Shown here piece by piece: positions 20,576-28,501 of a stretch of 64,000 nucleotides of DNA. Made by a program: the position numbers and the translations under genes. Source of the DNA: Pandoraea faecigallinarum (GTDB lineage: Bacteria > Pseudomonadota > Gammaproteobacteria > Burkholderiales > Burkholderiaceae); assembly GCF_001029105.3 (NCBI RefSeq), contig NZ_CP011807.3, forward strand, positions 3,410,001 to 3,474,000, in the 5' to 3' direction. Below the pieces are notes generated by a model that saw only the letters and a list, made by a program, of their open reading frames with translations, had not been told where the DNA came from and made no database searches. Position 1 is the stretch's first letter, and the number at the start of each line of letters is the position of its first letter.

Positions 20576-21403
20576 TTAGCGGAACGTGTCCTTCCAACCC
20601 CGCACGGCGGCGAACACCGCCTCGCGCGAGAGCGCGGTGCGGCCCGCATGCCGCTCGGCGGCGGCGATTACCGCCGGGGCATCGCTGCGCAGAAACGGGT
20701 TGGTCGCGCGCTCCTGAGCGAGCGTCGTGGGCAGCGTGGGGCGTCCCGCGGCGCGCAGCGCCGTCGCTTCCCGATGCCAGGCATCGAGGGCCGCGTTCTC
20801 AGGGTCGACGGCCAGCGCGAATCGGATGTTGGAGAGCGTGTATTCATGCGCACAGTGCACGAACGTGGCGGGCGGCAGCGCCGCCAAGGCATCGAGCGAG
20901 GCAAGCATCTGCGCCGGCGTGCCCTCGAATAGACGGCCGCACCCGCAGGAGAACAGCGTGTCGCCGCAGAACAGGCGCGGCGCACCCGCAGCCCCTGCCC
21001 CGAGGAAGTACGCGATGTGACCCGCGGTGTGTCCGGGAACGTCGATCACCTGAAGCGTCATGGCAGGCGCCTCGATGTGCACCGTCTCGCCGCCGTGGTG
21101 AGGATGATCGACGCACCCGATCGCTTCATGCGCGGGACCGTGCACCGGCACGTCGAAACGTTCAAGCAATGTCTCGACGCCGCCGATGTGATCGGCATGC
21201 TTGTGTGTGACGAGAATGGCGCGCAGCGTCAGACCGCGCGCGTCGAGATAGGCGAGTACGGGTGCGGCGTCGCCCGGGTCCACCACCACGGCATCTTTGC
21301 CGTTGTCGACGACCCAGAGATAATTGTCCTGGAACGCGGGGACGGGAAAGACGGTCAGTGTTCCGGCCGACGCCTTACTCACCGCATCTGCGTGCGCATC
21401 CAT
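20576..21403 (-). CDS. gloB: Hydroxyacylglutathione hydrolase (glyoxalase II)
   Basis: 275 residues. Metallo-beta-lactamase fold with the metal motif THKHADHIGG near residue 65 and further ligands in GHTAGHIAYF and FCGDTLFSCGCGRLFEG, typical of glyoxalase II. It hydrolyses S-lactoylglutathione to lactate and glutathione in methylglyoxal detoxification. It is divergent from the methyltransferase gene with only 14 bases between the two start codons, the usual gloB/yafS arrangement in proteobacteria. Confidence 0.95.
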   Translation of the reverse strand: MDAHADAVSKASAGTLTVFPVPAFQDNYLWVVDNGKDAVVVDPGDAAPVLAYLDARGLTLRAILVTHKHADHIGGVETLLERFDVPVHGPAHEAIGCVDHPHHGGETVHIEAPAMTLQVIDVPGHTAGHIAYFLGAGAAGAPRLFCGDTLFSCGCGRLFEGTPAQMLASLDALAALPPATFVHCAHEYTLSNIRFALAVDPENAALDAWHREATALRAAGRPTLPTTLAQERATNPFLRSDAPAVIAAAERHAGRTALSREAVFAAVRGWKDTFR

Positions 21404-21417
21404 ATATACTCGCCACC

Positions 21418-22281
21418 ATGTCAGAACGTCCGATTATAGACTGGCCCGTCTGGCTCGTCTCACCGCCAGGCCGCTACGCGCTCGCATGGGAACAGGCCCT
21501 TTTCGACCAATGGGTCGGGGATCTGTTCGGCTATCACGCACTGCAACTGGGTCGTCCCGAGCTGGATACGCTGCGCGAAAACCGCATGCCATACCGGGGT
21601 CTCATTCTTCCGGCCCCTCGCGGCCCGCAGGCGCCTGCGCTCATGACCAAGGCGGCCAGCGACACCACGGGCGGCATACCGTCGGCAGACGCCGGCGCAA
21701 CCGATATGGTTGCGCGCGACATCCTCGTGAGCCGCTTCGACGAGTTGCCGATCGCGACCGCCAGCACGGACCTCGTGGTATTGCCGCACGTACTCGAATT
21801 TGCCGAGAATCCGCACGACATCCTGCGCGAAGTCGAGCGCATTCTCGTGCCTGAAGGGCAAGTCATCATCACCGGCTTCAACAATCTCAGTCTTTGGGGC
21901 GCACGAGAAGAATTGGGACGCCTTGCCGGCGCGCCGTTCCTGCCACCCGGCGCCGATCTGATCGCGTTCACGCGCCTGAAGGACTGGCTCAAGCTGCTGT
22001 CGTTCGACATCGATCGGGGCCGCTTCGGTTGCTATCGTCCACCTCTGCGCGGTGAGCACTGGCTGCAACGCTTCGAGTTCATGGAGCCGGCCGGCGACCG
22101 CTGGTGGCCTATCTTCGGCGCGCTTTACGCGGTGCGTGCGGTCAAGCGCGTGAGAGGCATGCGCTTGGTCGGCAAAGTCCGCAAGCGTATACTCGGCCTC
22201 CAGCCGGCGGCGGCGGCGCCTGTGGCGACACCGAACACCACCCGCCGTCAGATGGCCGAAGCGACCGACGCGTCCGACTGA
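21418..22281 (+). CDS. SAM-dependent methyltransferase, YafS-like
   Basis: 287 residues from MSERPIIDWPVWL; a longer open frame reads back through gloB and is rejected. The central part is a class I methyltransferase: TASTDLVVLPHVLEFAENPHDILREVERIL is the post-motif acidic/hydrophobic strand and GQVIITGFNNLSLWG follows. The N-terminal part (WLVSPPGRYALAWEQALFDQ) is typical of the YafS group found between gloB and rnhA. The substrate is unknown. The gene leads a rightward gene set with rnhA and dnaQ. Confidence 0.87.
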   Translation: MSERPIIDWPVWLVSPPGRYALAWEQALFDQWVGDLFGYHALQLGRPELDTLRENRMPYRGLILPAPRGPQAPALMTKAASDTTGGIPSADAGATDMVARDILVSRFDELPIATASTDLVVLPHVLEFAENPHDILREVERILVPEGQVIITGFNNLSLWGAREELGRLAGAPFLPPGADLIAFTRLKDWLKLLSFDIDRGRFGCYRPPLRGEHWLQRFEFMEPAGDRWWPIFGALYAVRAVKRVRGMRLVGKVRKRILGLQPAAAAPVATPNTTRRQMAEATDASD

Positions 22282-22292
22282 TTGTTTGAGAG

Positions 22293-22739
22293 ATGACCTT
22301 GCCGCAAGTTGAGATCTACACCGACGGTGCCTGCAAAGGCAATCCCGGCCCCGGCGGTTGGGGCGCCCTGCTCGTCGCGGGCAAACACCGCAAGGAAATG
22401 TTCGGCGGCGAGCCGAACACGACGAATAACCGCATGGAGCTGCTGGCCGTCATTCGCGCGCTCGAAGCGTTGAACAAGCCCTGCCACGTCGTGCTGCATA
22501 CCGACTCGCAATATGTCCAGAAAGGCATCAGCGAATGGATTCATGGGTGGAAAGCGCGCGGCTGGAAGACTGCCGCCAAGGAACCGGTGAAAAATGCCGA
22601 TCTCTGGCAAACGCTCGACGCCGTTTCGCAGAAGCACGAAATCGACTGGCGCTGGGTAAGGGGCCATGCCGGTCACGACGGCAACGAGGCCGCCGACCTG
22701 TTGGCCAATCGCGGCGTGGAGAGCTTGCGCCGCGGGTAA
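22293..22739 (+). CDS. rnhA: Ribonuclease HI
   Basis: 148 residues. The catalytic carboxylates are visible in [18 protein letters not shown] (Asp10 equivalent), [10 protein letters not shown] (Glu48), HTDSQYV (Asp70) and [12 protein letters not shown] (Asp134). It removes RNA from RNA-DNA hybrids in the cytoplasm. It starts 11 bases after the methyltransferase stop codon and precedes dnaQ, as in many betaproteobacteria. Confidence 0.97.
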   Translation: MTLPQVEIYTDGACKGNPGPGGWGALLVAGKHRKEMFGGEPNTTNNRMELLAVIRALEALNKPCHVVLHTDSQYVQKGISEWIHGWKARGWKTAAKEPVKNADLWQTLDAVSQKHEIDWRWVRGHAGHDGNEAADLLANRGVESLRRG

Positions 22740-22872
22740 CGAGGACGGCAATGACGGCGCCGGCACGACGCGCGTCGCAATGTCCTCCCTGCCGTTAGCA
22801 TCATCCGCATGCCACGTGAGGCCGCCGGCCAACAGCATGCCAATTCCGAAAGCACACTACCGATTGAACCTC

Positions 22873-23613
22873 ATGCGACAACTGATCCTCGATACTGAAA
22901 CCACGGGTCTGAATGCCAAGACGGGCGACCGTCTGCTGGAAATTGGTTGTGTCGAACTGGTCAATCGCCGCCTGACCGGCAACAACCTGCACTTCTACAT
23001 CAACCCCGAGCGCGACAGCGATCCGGGCGCACTGGCGGTGCACGGTCTGACGACCGAATTCCTCTCCGACAAGCCCAAGTTCGCCGAGATTGCCGAGCAG
23101 CTGCGCGAGTATTGCCGCGGCGCGGAAATCATCATTCACAACGCGGCGTTCGACCTCGGCTTCCTCGACATGGAGTTCGCCCGCCTGGGCTGGCCGCCGT
23201 TCATGGAACATTGCTCGGGTCTCATCGATACCCTGCTGCGTGCGCGTGAGATGTTCCCGGGCCGGCGCAACTCTCTGGACGCGCTGTGCGAGCGACTCGG
23301 TGTCAACAACGCACACCGCACGCTGCACGGCGCATTGCTCGATGCCGAACTGCTCGCGGATGTCTATCTTGCGATGACGCGGGGTCAGGAAAGTCTGGTC
23401 ATCGACGAAGGCGAAAACGACGAAGGCAACGACGGCGTGCCGCGCGAGAAGATTTCGCTGCGGCAGTTCGAGCTGCCGGTGATTCTCGCGGCGACGGAAG
23501 AAATCACACTGCACGACGGCGTGCTCGATGGCATCGACAAGGGCATCAAGGGCACGTGCGTCTGGCGCAAGGAACCGGCGCCGCCGGAGGGCGAAGCGGC
23601 GGCCGCTGCGTGA
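22873..23613 (+). CDS. dnaQ: DNA polymerase III epsilon subunit (3'-5' proofreading exonuclease)
   Basis: 246 residues from MRQLILDTETTG, the normal start for DnaQ because the Exo I motif DTETTG follows directly; an upstream ATG would add a non-conserved leader. Exo II is in HNAAFDLGFLD and Exo III-epsilon in HRTLHGALLDAELLADVYLAM. The C-terminal tail after residue ~185 is the region that binds the alpha subunit. It proofreads for the replicative polymerase. It lies 133 bases after rnhA. Confidence 0.96.
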   Translation: MRQLILDTETTGLNAKTGDRLLEIGCVELVNRRLTGNNLHFYINPERDSDPGALAVHGLTTEFLSDKPKFAEIAEQLREYCRGAEIIIHNAAFDLGFLDMEFARLGWPPFMEHCSGLIDTLLRAREMFPGRRNSLDALCERLGVNNAHRTLHGALLDAELLADVYLAMTRGQESLVIDEGENDEGNDGVPREKISLRQFELPVILAATEEITLHDGVLDGIDKGIKGTCVWRKEPAPPEGEAAAAA

Positions 23614-23660
23614 CGATTGAGGCGAGGTGAGGCGCATTGCGAAAAATTCGCGCAAAACCC

Positions 23661-23689
23661 TTCCCAAACGAAGAAAACGTCCCTATAAT
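23661..23689 (+). promoter_or_regulatory. Probable sigma70 promoter of tRNA-Val
   Basis: A perfect -10 hexamer TATAAT at 23684-23689 preceded by TTCCCA (23661-23666) at a 17-base spacing. It would give a leader of about 185 bases before the tRNA. No gene is seen in the leader (23690-23879). Confidence 0.6.
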
Positions 23690-23808
23690 CGCTGTCTTTG
23701 CTGCTTGCGAAGCATCGCGAGAAACGGCGTGAAGTGATCGAAAGATATCGTCACGGCGGCAGCAAAATAGAACAAAAGAAAGGTTGCAGACTTCTACGAA
23801 AACAGTTA

Positions 23809-23869
23809 AAGTTCTGCTCCTGATTGCGAAAGAAGAACTTCAGCAATCGACACTAAATCATTGATTTAG
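23809..23869 (+). repeat. Inverted repeats in the tRNA-Val leader
   Basis: Three short dyads precede the tRNA: AAGTTCT (23809-23815) with AGAACTT (23834-23840); GATTGC with GCAATC (about 23822 and 23843), which interleaves with the first; and CTAAATC-ATT-GATTTAG at 23853-23869, ending 10 bases before the tRNA. They could form leader RNA structure for processing. Function is unknown. Confidence 0.45.
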
Positions 23870-23879
23870 TTAATGATTT

Positions 23880-23954
23880 GGGTGGTTAGCTCAGCGGTAG
23901 AGCACTGCCTTCACACGGCAGGGGTCACAGGTTCAATCCCTGTACCACCCACCA
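23880..23954 (+). tRNA. tRNA-Val (anticodon CAC)
   Basis: 75 bases including encoded CCA. Acceptor stem GGGTGGT pairs with ACCACCC; the anticodon stem CTGCC/GGCAG encloses loop TTCACAC with anticodon CAC (23912-23914), reading GTG codons; the T-arm contains GGTTCAATCCC. The integrase gene begins 72 bases downstream, so the 3' end of this gene is the likely phage attachment site, and it has been left functional. Confidence 0.97.
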
Positions 23955-23960
23955 GTACTT
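23930..23960 (+). other. Probable left attachment site (attL) at the tRNA-Val 3' end
   Basis: Host genes stop at this tRNA and phage genes begin right after it with an integrase reading away from the tRNA, the classic layout for integration into a tRNA 3' end. No second copy of the T-arm/acceptor sequence was found up to 64,000, so attR is outside the window and the exact core cannot be defined. Confidence 0.55.
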
Positions 23961-23983
23961 TCGGTACCTTTGCGTTCCACCTC

Positions 23984-24017
23984 CGAGACAGTCGCGAGAC
24001 AGTCATCCCCGAGACGG
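23984..24017 (+). repeat. CGAGAC direct repeats upstream of the integrase
   Basis: CGAGACAGTC occurs twice (23984-23993 and 23995-24004), and CGAGACGG follows at 24010. They lie between the tRNA and the integrase start, the position of integrase arm-type or excisionase sites, or of a regulatory site for int. Confidence 0.45.
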
Positions 24018-24025
24018 AGAACGGC

Positions 24026-25045
24026 ATGGGTACTATCCAGAAACGTACTGACAATAGCGGCAAGGTCACGTATCAGGCGAAGATTCGCCGCGTCGGCTTC
24101 CCGCACAAATCCAAGACCTTCCCCACGAAAGCCGAAGCTAAAGCATGGCTTGAGCAAACGGAAAGCGTCCTCGCTACCCCCACGCAAGACTCGGTACAAC
24201 TCGCCACCAAGTACACGTTTGGTGACTTGATGCGCCGGTACGCCAAGGAAGTATCCCCCACCAAGAAGACCGGCGAGGCAGAAGCTGCCCGGCTGCTTAC
24301 CATCTGCCGGATGCCCATTGCCAAGTACACCGTCGATAACCTGACTACTCAGGCATTCGCAGAGTACCGGGACGAACGGTTGAAGAAGGTGACGGGGTCT
24401 ACCGTGAACCGGGAATTCAACGTCCTGCATCACGTGCTGGAGATTGCCCGGAAAGAATGGGGAGTCAGCGCCGGACGTAACCCGCTATCCGATGTGCGGC
24501 GACCGAAGCACAATCCCGGCCGCATCCGCCGACTGTCACCGACAGAGGAACGTGACCTGCTCAAAGCCTGTAGCGAGTCGAGAGGCGGCTATCTGCGCTG
24601 CATCGTGGAACTGGCTCTTGAGACAGCCATGAGACAAAGTGAGCTTCTGAAGATCGATTGGAAGCACATCGACATACCGAACAAACGCCTGTTCCTGCCG
24701 GACACGAAGAACGGTACGCCAAGAGGTGTCCCACTGTCCCGGCGAGCTATCGAGCTACTGCAATCCCGCCCTACCCGGTACGGCCTCGCTTTCGGGGACG
24801 TGTCGCCGGAGGCGGTGAAGCGGTCGTACATTCGAGCGACACGCCGGGCCAATCTGGACGACCTTCACTTCCACGACCTGCGTCACGAGGCCACTAGCCG
24901 CTTCTTCGAGAAGGGACTGTCCATGATGGAAGTGGCGAGCATCACCGGCCATAAGACCCTCTCGATGCTCCAGCGGTACACCCACTTGAACGCAACGCAT
25001 GTAGCGGACAAGCTGGACGCCCTGTCAGGTCACTCCACGTTGTAG
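24026..25045 (+). CDS. int: Tyrosine recombinase / phage integrase
   Basis: 339 residues from MGTIQKRTDN, with CGGAG upstream; the longer open frame runs through the tRNA and is rejected. An N-terminal AP2-like arm-binding segment (residues 1-50), a SAM-like core-binding domain (65-150) and a catalytic domain follow. Catalytic residues: Arg203 in ETAMRQSELL, Lys228 in TKNG, His283 and Arg286 in HDLRH, His309 in TGHK, and nucleophile Tyr318 in QRYTHL. It inserts and excises the phage at the tRNA-Val gene. It is the only phage gene at this end reading rightward and its stop overlaps the convergent Rz1 gene by 16 bases. Confidence 0.95.
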   Translation: MGTIQKRTDNSGKVTYQAKIRRVGFPHKSKTFPTKAEAKAWLEQTESVLATPTQDSVQLATKYTFGDLMRRYAKEVSPTKKTGEAEAARLLTICRMPIAKYTVDNLTTQAFAEYRDERLKKVTGSTVNREFNVLHHVLEIARKEWGVSAGRNPLSDVRRPKHNPGRIRRLSPTEERDLLKACSESRGGYLRCIVELALETAMRQSELLKIDWKHIDIPNKRLFLPDTKNGTPRGVPLSRRAIELLQSRPTRYGLAFGDVSPEAVKRSYIRATRRANLDDLHFHDLRHEATSRFFEKGLSMMEVASITGHKTLSMLQRYTHLNATHVADKLDALSGHSTL

Positions 25046-25269
25046 TACGCCCGCAGGGCTGCCTTGTCTGCGTTGCACCGGTCGAGCGCGGCCCGCTCTG
25101 CCTGTACTGCACCGGCCAGCGCACCGTTGGTACGGGCGGTCGGGGCCGGTGCATGCGTGCAATCAGCGAGCAGGTCGGTTGGTGGTATCAGCGGCGTCAC
25201 CGAACAGGCTGTCAAATACAGCGTCAGGGACAGGAGCGTCAGCCCAAGCCCGGTTCGCATCAAGCGCAT
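25030..25269 (-). CDS. Rz1-like outer-membrane spanin lipoprotein
   Basis: 79 residues. Signal LGLTLLSLTLYLTAC with the lipobox LTAC makes it a lipoprotein; the mature part begins SVTPLIPPTD, proline-containing as in Rz1. It starts inside the 3' part of the Rz gene in another frame and extends past it, the usual nested Rz/Rz1 arrangement. The spanin pair fuses inner and outer membranes at the end of lysis. It is the last gene of the leftward late transcript and converges with the integrase. Confidence 0.85.
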   Translation of the reverse strand: MRLMRTGLGLTLLSLTLYLTACSVTPLIPPTDLLADCTHAPAPTARTNGALAGAVQAERAALDRCNADKAALRAYYNVE

Positions 25270-25498
25270 TCTTCAACTTCTCCTTGTTCTTCGCCTCCTC
25301 GGCTGCCAGCCTGTCGAGGCGGGCTTGCTTCGCCCGGTCGGCGCGCTGGGTAGCCTTGAGGGTGGCGTCCAGTTGGTCGGCACGGCTGCGCTGCTGTACA
25401 GCGTCGGCGGCCGCACGTCGGTATCCGTACTCACAGACACCGGCCACGGCGGCCGCCACGATCAGCAGGCAACCTAGAATCTTCTCGGTAGTCGTCAT
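25163..25498 (-). CDS. Rz-like inner-membrane spanin (i-spanin)
   Basis: 111 residues. A single N-terminal membrane anchor (ILGCLLIVAAAVAGVCEYGY) is followed by a long charged helical region (roughly residues 30-85) rich in Ala, Lys, Glu and Arg, the expected periplasmic coiled coil. It overlaps the endolysin stop codon as ATGA and contains the start of Rz1 in a different frame. Assigned as Rz by topology, size and position, since spanins vary greatly in sequence. Confidence 0.85.
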   Translation of the reverse strand: MTTTEKILGCLLIVAAAVAGVCEYGYRRAAADAVQQRSRADQLDATLKATQRADRAKQARLDRLAAEEAKNKEKLKNALDANRAWADAPVPDAVFDSLFGDAADTTNRPAR

Positions 25499-25971
25499 GG
25501 GGTCAGGAACAGTGCCCGTTCTGCGTCACGCCGCTTCACCAGCCCGCGCAGCTTCGTCTTTCTCGCGTACACCCAGCGGGGAAACTCGTCGGCCGCACCT
25601 TGGAAGTCCCCGGTGTTCAGCTTGCGCACAAGCGTGGACGAGCACATAGCCGTTGGGCCGACGTTGTGCGTGAATGAAATGAGGGAATCGACTTGGTTCT
25701 GGTTCAGCGGTCGGAACGTCACGCATCGGGAGACGTGCCCGGCCCACTTGGCCGCGTCCTTGGAGCGCAATGCGTCGCACATGGCGTCATTGGCTACCAT
25801 CCCGCGCTTCACGTCAGGGCCGGTGTGGCCGTCGCAAATCGTCGGGACCGACCATCCTAGGGCGGGGTCGGGGTACGATTCGTACACCCGCCCCTCCTGC
25901 CCGGTGATGAACGCCAGCCCACTAACCGAGACGGTCAGCGCACCGAACAGCAGCCGGGCTTTTACGCCCAT
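25495..25971 (-). CDS. SAR endolysin, GH24 lysozyme family
   Basis: 158 residues from MGVKARLLFG (the longer open frame overlaps the upstream gene). Residues 7-24 form a weakly hydrophobic segment rich in Gly, Ala and Ser, as in signal-arrest-release endolysins that are exported by the Sec system and activated on leaving the membrane. The GH24 active site is present: Glu26 in GQEGRVYESY, Asp35 in YPDPALGW and Thr44 in SVPTICDGHTG. Spacing is E-x8-D-x8-T instead of the common E-x8-D-x5-T, so a 3-residue insertion lies in the catalytic loop. Its TGATG junction links it to the upstream gene. Confidence 0.88.
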   Translation of the reverse strand: MGVKARLLFGALTVSVSGLAFITGQEGRVYESYPDPALGWSVPTICDGHTGPDVKRGMVANDAMCDALRSKDAAKWAGHVSRCVTFRPLNQNQVDSLISFTHNVGPTAMCSSTLVRKLNTGDFQGAADEFPRWVYARKTKLRGLVKRRDAERALFLTP

Positions 25972-26186
25972 CAGGCCACCTTCACCGTCTTGGTAGCGCC
26001 GGTCACCGCATGGCACGCATTGGCGCAGGCGATGAAGAAGTCACGCAGCGTTGCGGCCGACGCCTTGCCGCTGTCGCCGTAACCGGCAGCCACCTCCACA
26101 GCGGAGATAGCGTCGGCGGATGCGGTGCGCAGTTCGAAGCCGGTCGAGCAGATATCGCCCACATAGGGCAGCTTGTCGTATTGCAT
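25971..26186 (-). CDS. Small phage protein of unknown function between TerL and endolysin
   Basis: 71 residues, begins 1 base after the terminase stop with GGAGG upstream, so it is certainly translated in the late operon. The sequence starts MQYDKLPYVGDICSTGFELR and has no membrane segment, so it is unlikely to be the holin despite its place before the endolysin. I do not recognise a family. Confidence 0.75.
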   Translation of the reverse strand: MQYDKLPYVGDICSTGFELRTASADAISAVEVAAGYGDSGKASAATLRDFFIACANACHAVTGATKTVKVA

Positions 26187-26187
26187 G

Positions 26188-27981
26188 TTACCTCCGGTAT
26201 TTGTTGAACATCGACCCGGCCGCCCGTGCCGGGCCGCGAGTCATGCGGTTGTAGCCGAGCGGGTTCTTCTGCCACTCTGCGAACTCGCGTTCGCGCTGGG
26301 CTTCGATTGCTCGGTCTTGGTTGATACCCATTTGGGTAGTCCAGTAGCGGACGTTCGCCGCCAATGAGTCCAGGCGGTCGTCGTGCTGGAGAGCGTCCTT
26401 GTCACGGGTGACGTGGGCGATCTGATGGAACAGGGAGTAGCTGCTTCGCTTCTCGGCGGCGTACCGCACAAGGCTTTCGGCCTCGTCGCGGGCAATGTCG
26501 TCATTGAAGACGAGAGAACCACGGGCGATGACCGGCTCAAGCGTGTCGATGATGCGCAATTCCTTCTGCCCTGACTCCCAAACCTCCTCGATTGCGCACC
26601 CTGCCCCGTTCACGTTCGGGTATTCGGCGCGTAGGATCGGAAGCCACGTGTGCAGATACGCACCGTTGCCGAAGTTCTTCTCCACGAGGATGCGGTTGAC
26701 CTTCCACTTGCGGGCGACTTGCGCCAGCTTGCGGAAGCCGTCGGCGTCGAAGCCTCCCTTGATACCGGAGCACTCCAACACCCAAATCGTCCCGTTGAGA
26801 AAGCCTGTAACGGAGTAGCCCGTTTCGTCGCCGTTCTTACCACCGCCTGCCGGGTCAACGTGCATGACGATGCCCTGAAGCGGTGCCCGGTCGGGTGAGA
26901 CGCTGGACGGAACCGCCAACGTGTACGTGGTGCCGCACACCTCGTACTTGATCGTCTGGTGCTCAAGCAGGCCCGGCTCGACCGTCAGCGGGAACGAGTC
27001 CCCGATAATTCGAACCGCCTGAATCTTCACCAGACGGAGCGGGAAGCGGTCGGCGTCCGCCAGCTTGGTATTCAGCATGTGCTGAAGCTGGAAGTACGAC
27101 GGCCCTTGGTCGTGCTCCTTCTTACACAGGAACTCCTCTGTCCCGGCTGGGAGTTCCAAGTCGGTCGGCTGCCCTTGGTCGCCAAGCGTACCGCCGCCGA
27201 TATGCAAGGACGGGTCGGCCTCCACGTCGCGCCGAATCATCGGCGCAAGCAGGTCGCCGTAGTTCGCCATCTGCTTCTCGGTGGGGTAACGTCCCGTCCA
27301 AATGCGGACGGTGTAGCCACGTCCCGGAAGCGTGTTGTAGATTGAGTTGATCGACTGCGGCGTGCCGAGGTAGACGATGCGCCCCGTTGCGCAGATGGAC
27401 GGGAAGTCTCGCGTGAGTTGCAGCAGCGACTGGCGCTGGTGCTCCGTCAGGGAGTTCTTCGCGGACTCGATATCGTCTGCGATCAACAGGTCGGCGCGCT
27501 TACCCTGAAGGTTGCCGGTAATGCCGACGCACGCTACTGACGGGGACTTCTCCAGTCCCTTGAGACTGTGGTGAACGTCGAACGCTTCAACTGACGTGCG
27601 ATCCCCGGCGTTACGGTCGGGGCGCAAGCATTCCAACTCGTCCATCGTCATGATGATGCGAACGATGAGCGTGCTGATTTCGTTGGCCTGTGTACCACCC
27701 GCCGAAATGACGAGAATGCGTTGGCGTGGGTTGTGGATCAAACACCAGACTGCGAATGCAGCGGTGATAGTGGTTTTTGCCTGCCCGCGCTGTGCCTGAA
27801 TCATCAGGTAGTGCGGCCCGTGCTCCAAGAACTCGGCAATGTCCTTCTGGATTCGCGTAGTCGAGAATCCCAATTCCTCCATAACATCGTGAAGGAACGG
27901 GATAAACGACGGGTACGCATCCCGCAGAAGGTCCAGCATTGCCCAGCGTTGTAGCGCGAGTTCTTCCGACTCGCGTGCCAC
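26188..27981 (-). CDS. Large terminase subunit (DNA maturase B, T7 gp19-like)
   Basis: 597 residues starting at a GTG that overlaps the small-terminase stop codon (TAGTG). Walker A-like QAQRGQAKTT (about residue 80) and Walker B DLLIADDIES identify the packaging ATPase; MHVDPAGGGKNGDETG in the second half is the start of the RNase H-like nuclease domain, with further acidic residues downstream. It cuts concatemers and pumps DNA into proheads through the portal. Length and order (holin, small terminase, large terminase) match T7-like phages. Confidence 0.95.
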   Translation of the reverse strand: MARESEELALQRWAMLDLLRDAYPSFIPFLHDVMEELGFSTTRIQKDIAEFLEHGPHYLMIQAQRGQAKTTITAAFAVWCLIHNPRQRILVISAGGTQANEISTLIVRIIMTMDELECLRPDRNAGDRTSVEAFDVHHSLKGLEKSPSVACVGITGNLQGKRADLLIADDIESAKNSLTEHQRQSLLQLTRDFPSICATGRIVYLGTPQSINSIYNTLPGRGYTVRIWTGRYPTEKQMANYGDLLAPMIRRDVEADPSLHIGGGTLGDQGQPTDLELPAGTEEFLCKKEHDQGPSYFQLQHMLNTKLADADRFPLRLVKIQAVRIIGDSFPLTVEPGLLEHQTIKYEVCGTTYTLAVPSSVSPDRAPLQGIVMHVDPAGGGKNGDETGYSVTGFLNGTIWVLECSGIKGGFDADGFRKLAQVARKWKVNRILVEKNFGNGAYLHTWLPILRAEYPNVNGAGCAIEEVWESGQKELRIIDTLEPVIARGSLVFNDDIARDEAESLVRYAAEKRSSYSLFHQIAHVTRDKDALQHDDRLDSLAANVRYWTTQMGINQDRAIEAQREREFAEWQKNPLGYNRMTRGPARAAGSMFNKYRR

Positions 27982-28268
27982 TAGTGGACGTGGAAGCTGT
28001 CTGTGGCGTCAGCCACTTCATCAGAGGTTACGGGGGCTGCGGCAGGAGTCGCCGTGGCATTGCGCTCACGGCGCTTCTTCAACTTCTCTTGCAACGAAGC
28101 CAACGCGGAGTTGTCTTCGATCACAGCAGTGATGCTGTTGTCCTTGAGGAACTTGATTGCTGCGCTGATATCCGCAGCGCTCGCCTCGTCATTGTCGATT
28201 CGATCCCGGAGAATCTTCGCGACAGCGGCGTGCAGCAAGCCGAGTTCATCGGTACTGGCTTTACTCAT
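27981..28268 (-). CDS. Small terminase subunit (DNA maturase A, T7 gp18-like)
   Basis: 95 residues, helical and charged, with LLHAAVAKILRDRIDNDEAS near the N-terminus and AADISAAIKFLKDNSI typical of T7-type small terminases, then a Lys/Arg patch (KLKKRRERN) and an acidic/hydroxyl-rich tail. It recognises phage DNA and regulates the large subunit. It overlaps both neighbours (holin-like gene by 4 bases, large terminase by 1 base). Confidence 0.88.
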   Translation of the reverse strand: MSKASTDELGLLHAAVAKILRDRIDNDEASAADISAAIKFLKDNSITAVIEDNSALASLQEKLKKRRERNATATPAAAPVTSDEVADATDSFHVH

Positions 28269-28462
28269 TCGCGCCAGCCTTTACCTGCGTGCCAGTTCTT
28301 GAACTTGGCCCACACGGTCGGCGCGATGTTGATGCATTGGAGGGCGATGTAGAAGGCGGTGAGAATCGACACGATGGTTGACCACGGGAGATTCAGGGCG
28401 GTATACGCCCAGCCGCCGACGCCCACACTAGCAACCGTCGCAGGTTGGTGTGCGTCGTACAT
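28265..28462 (-). CDS. Probable holin (T7 gp17.5 position)
   Basis: 65 residues with one clear membrane segment (about residues 28-47, STIVSILTAFYIALQCINIA) and a basic C-terminal end (WAKFKNWHAGKGWRE); a weaker hydrophobic N-terminal part may add a second segment. It lies between the tail fibre and small terminase genes, exactly where T7 carries its holin. Holin function is inferred from size, topology and position. Confidence 0.75.
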   Translation of the reverse strand: MYDAHQPATVASVGVGGWAYTALNLPWSTIVSILTAFYIALQCINIAPTVWAKFKNWHAGKGWRE

Positions 28463-28501
28463 AGAGTCCTGAAATTTGATTTGATTGGTTGCGGGAGTGG
28501 G

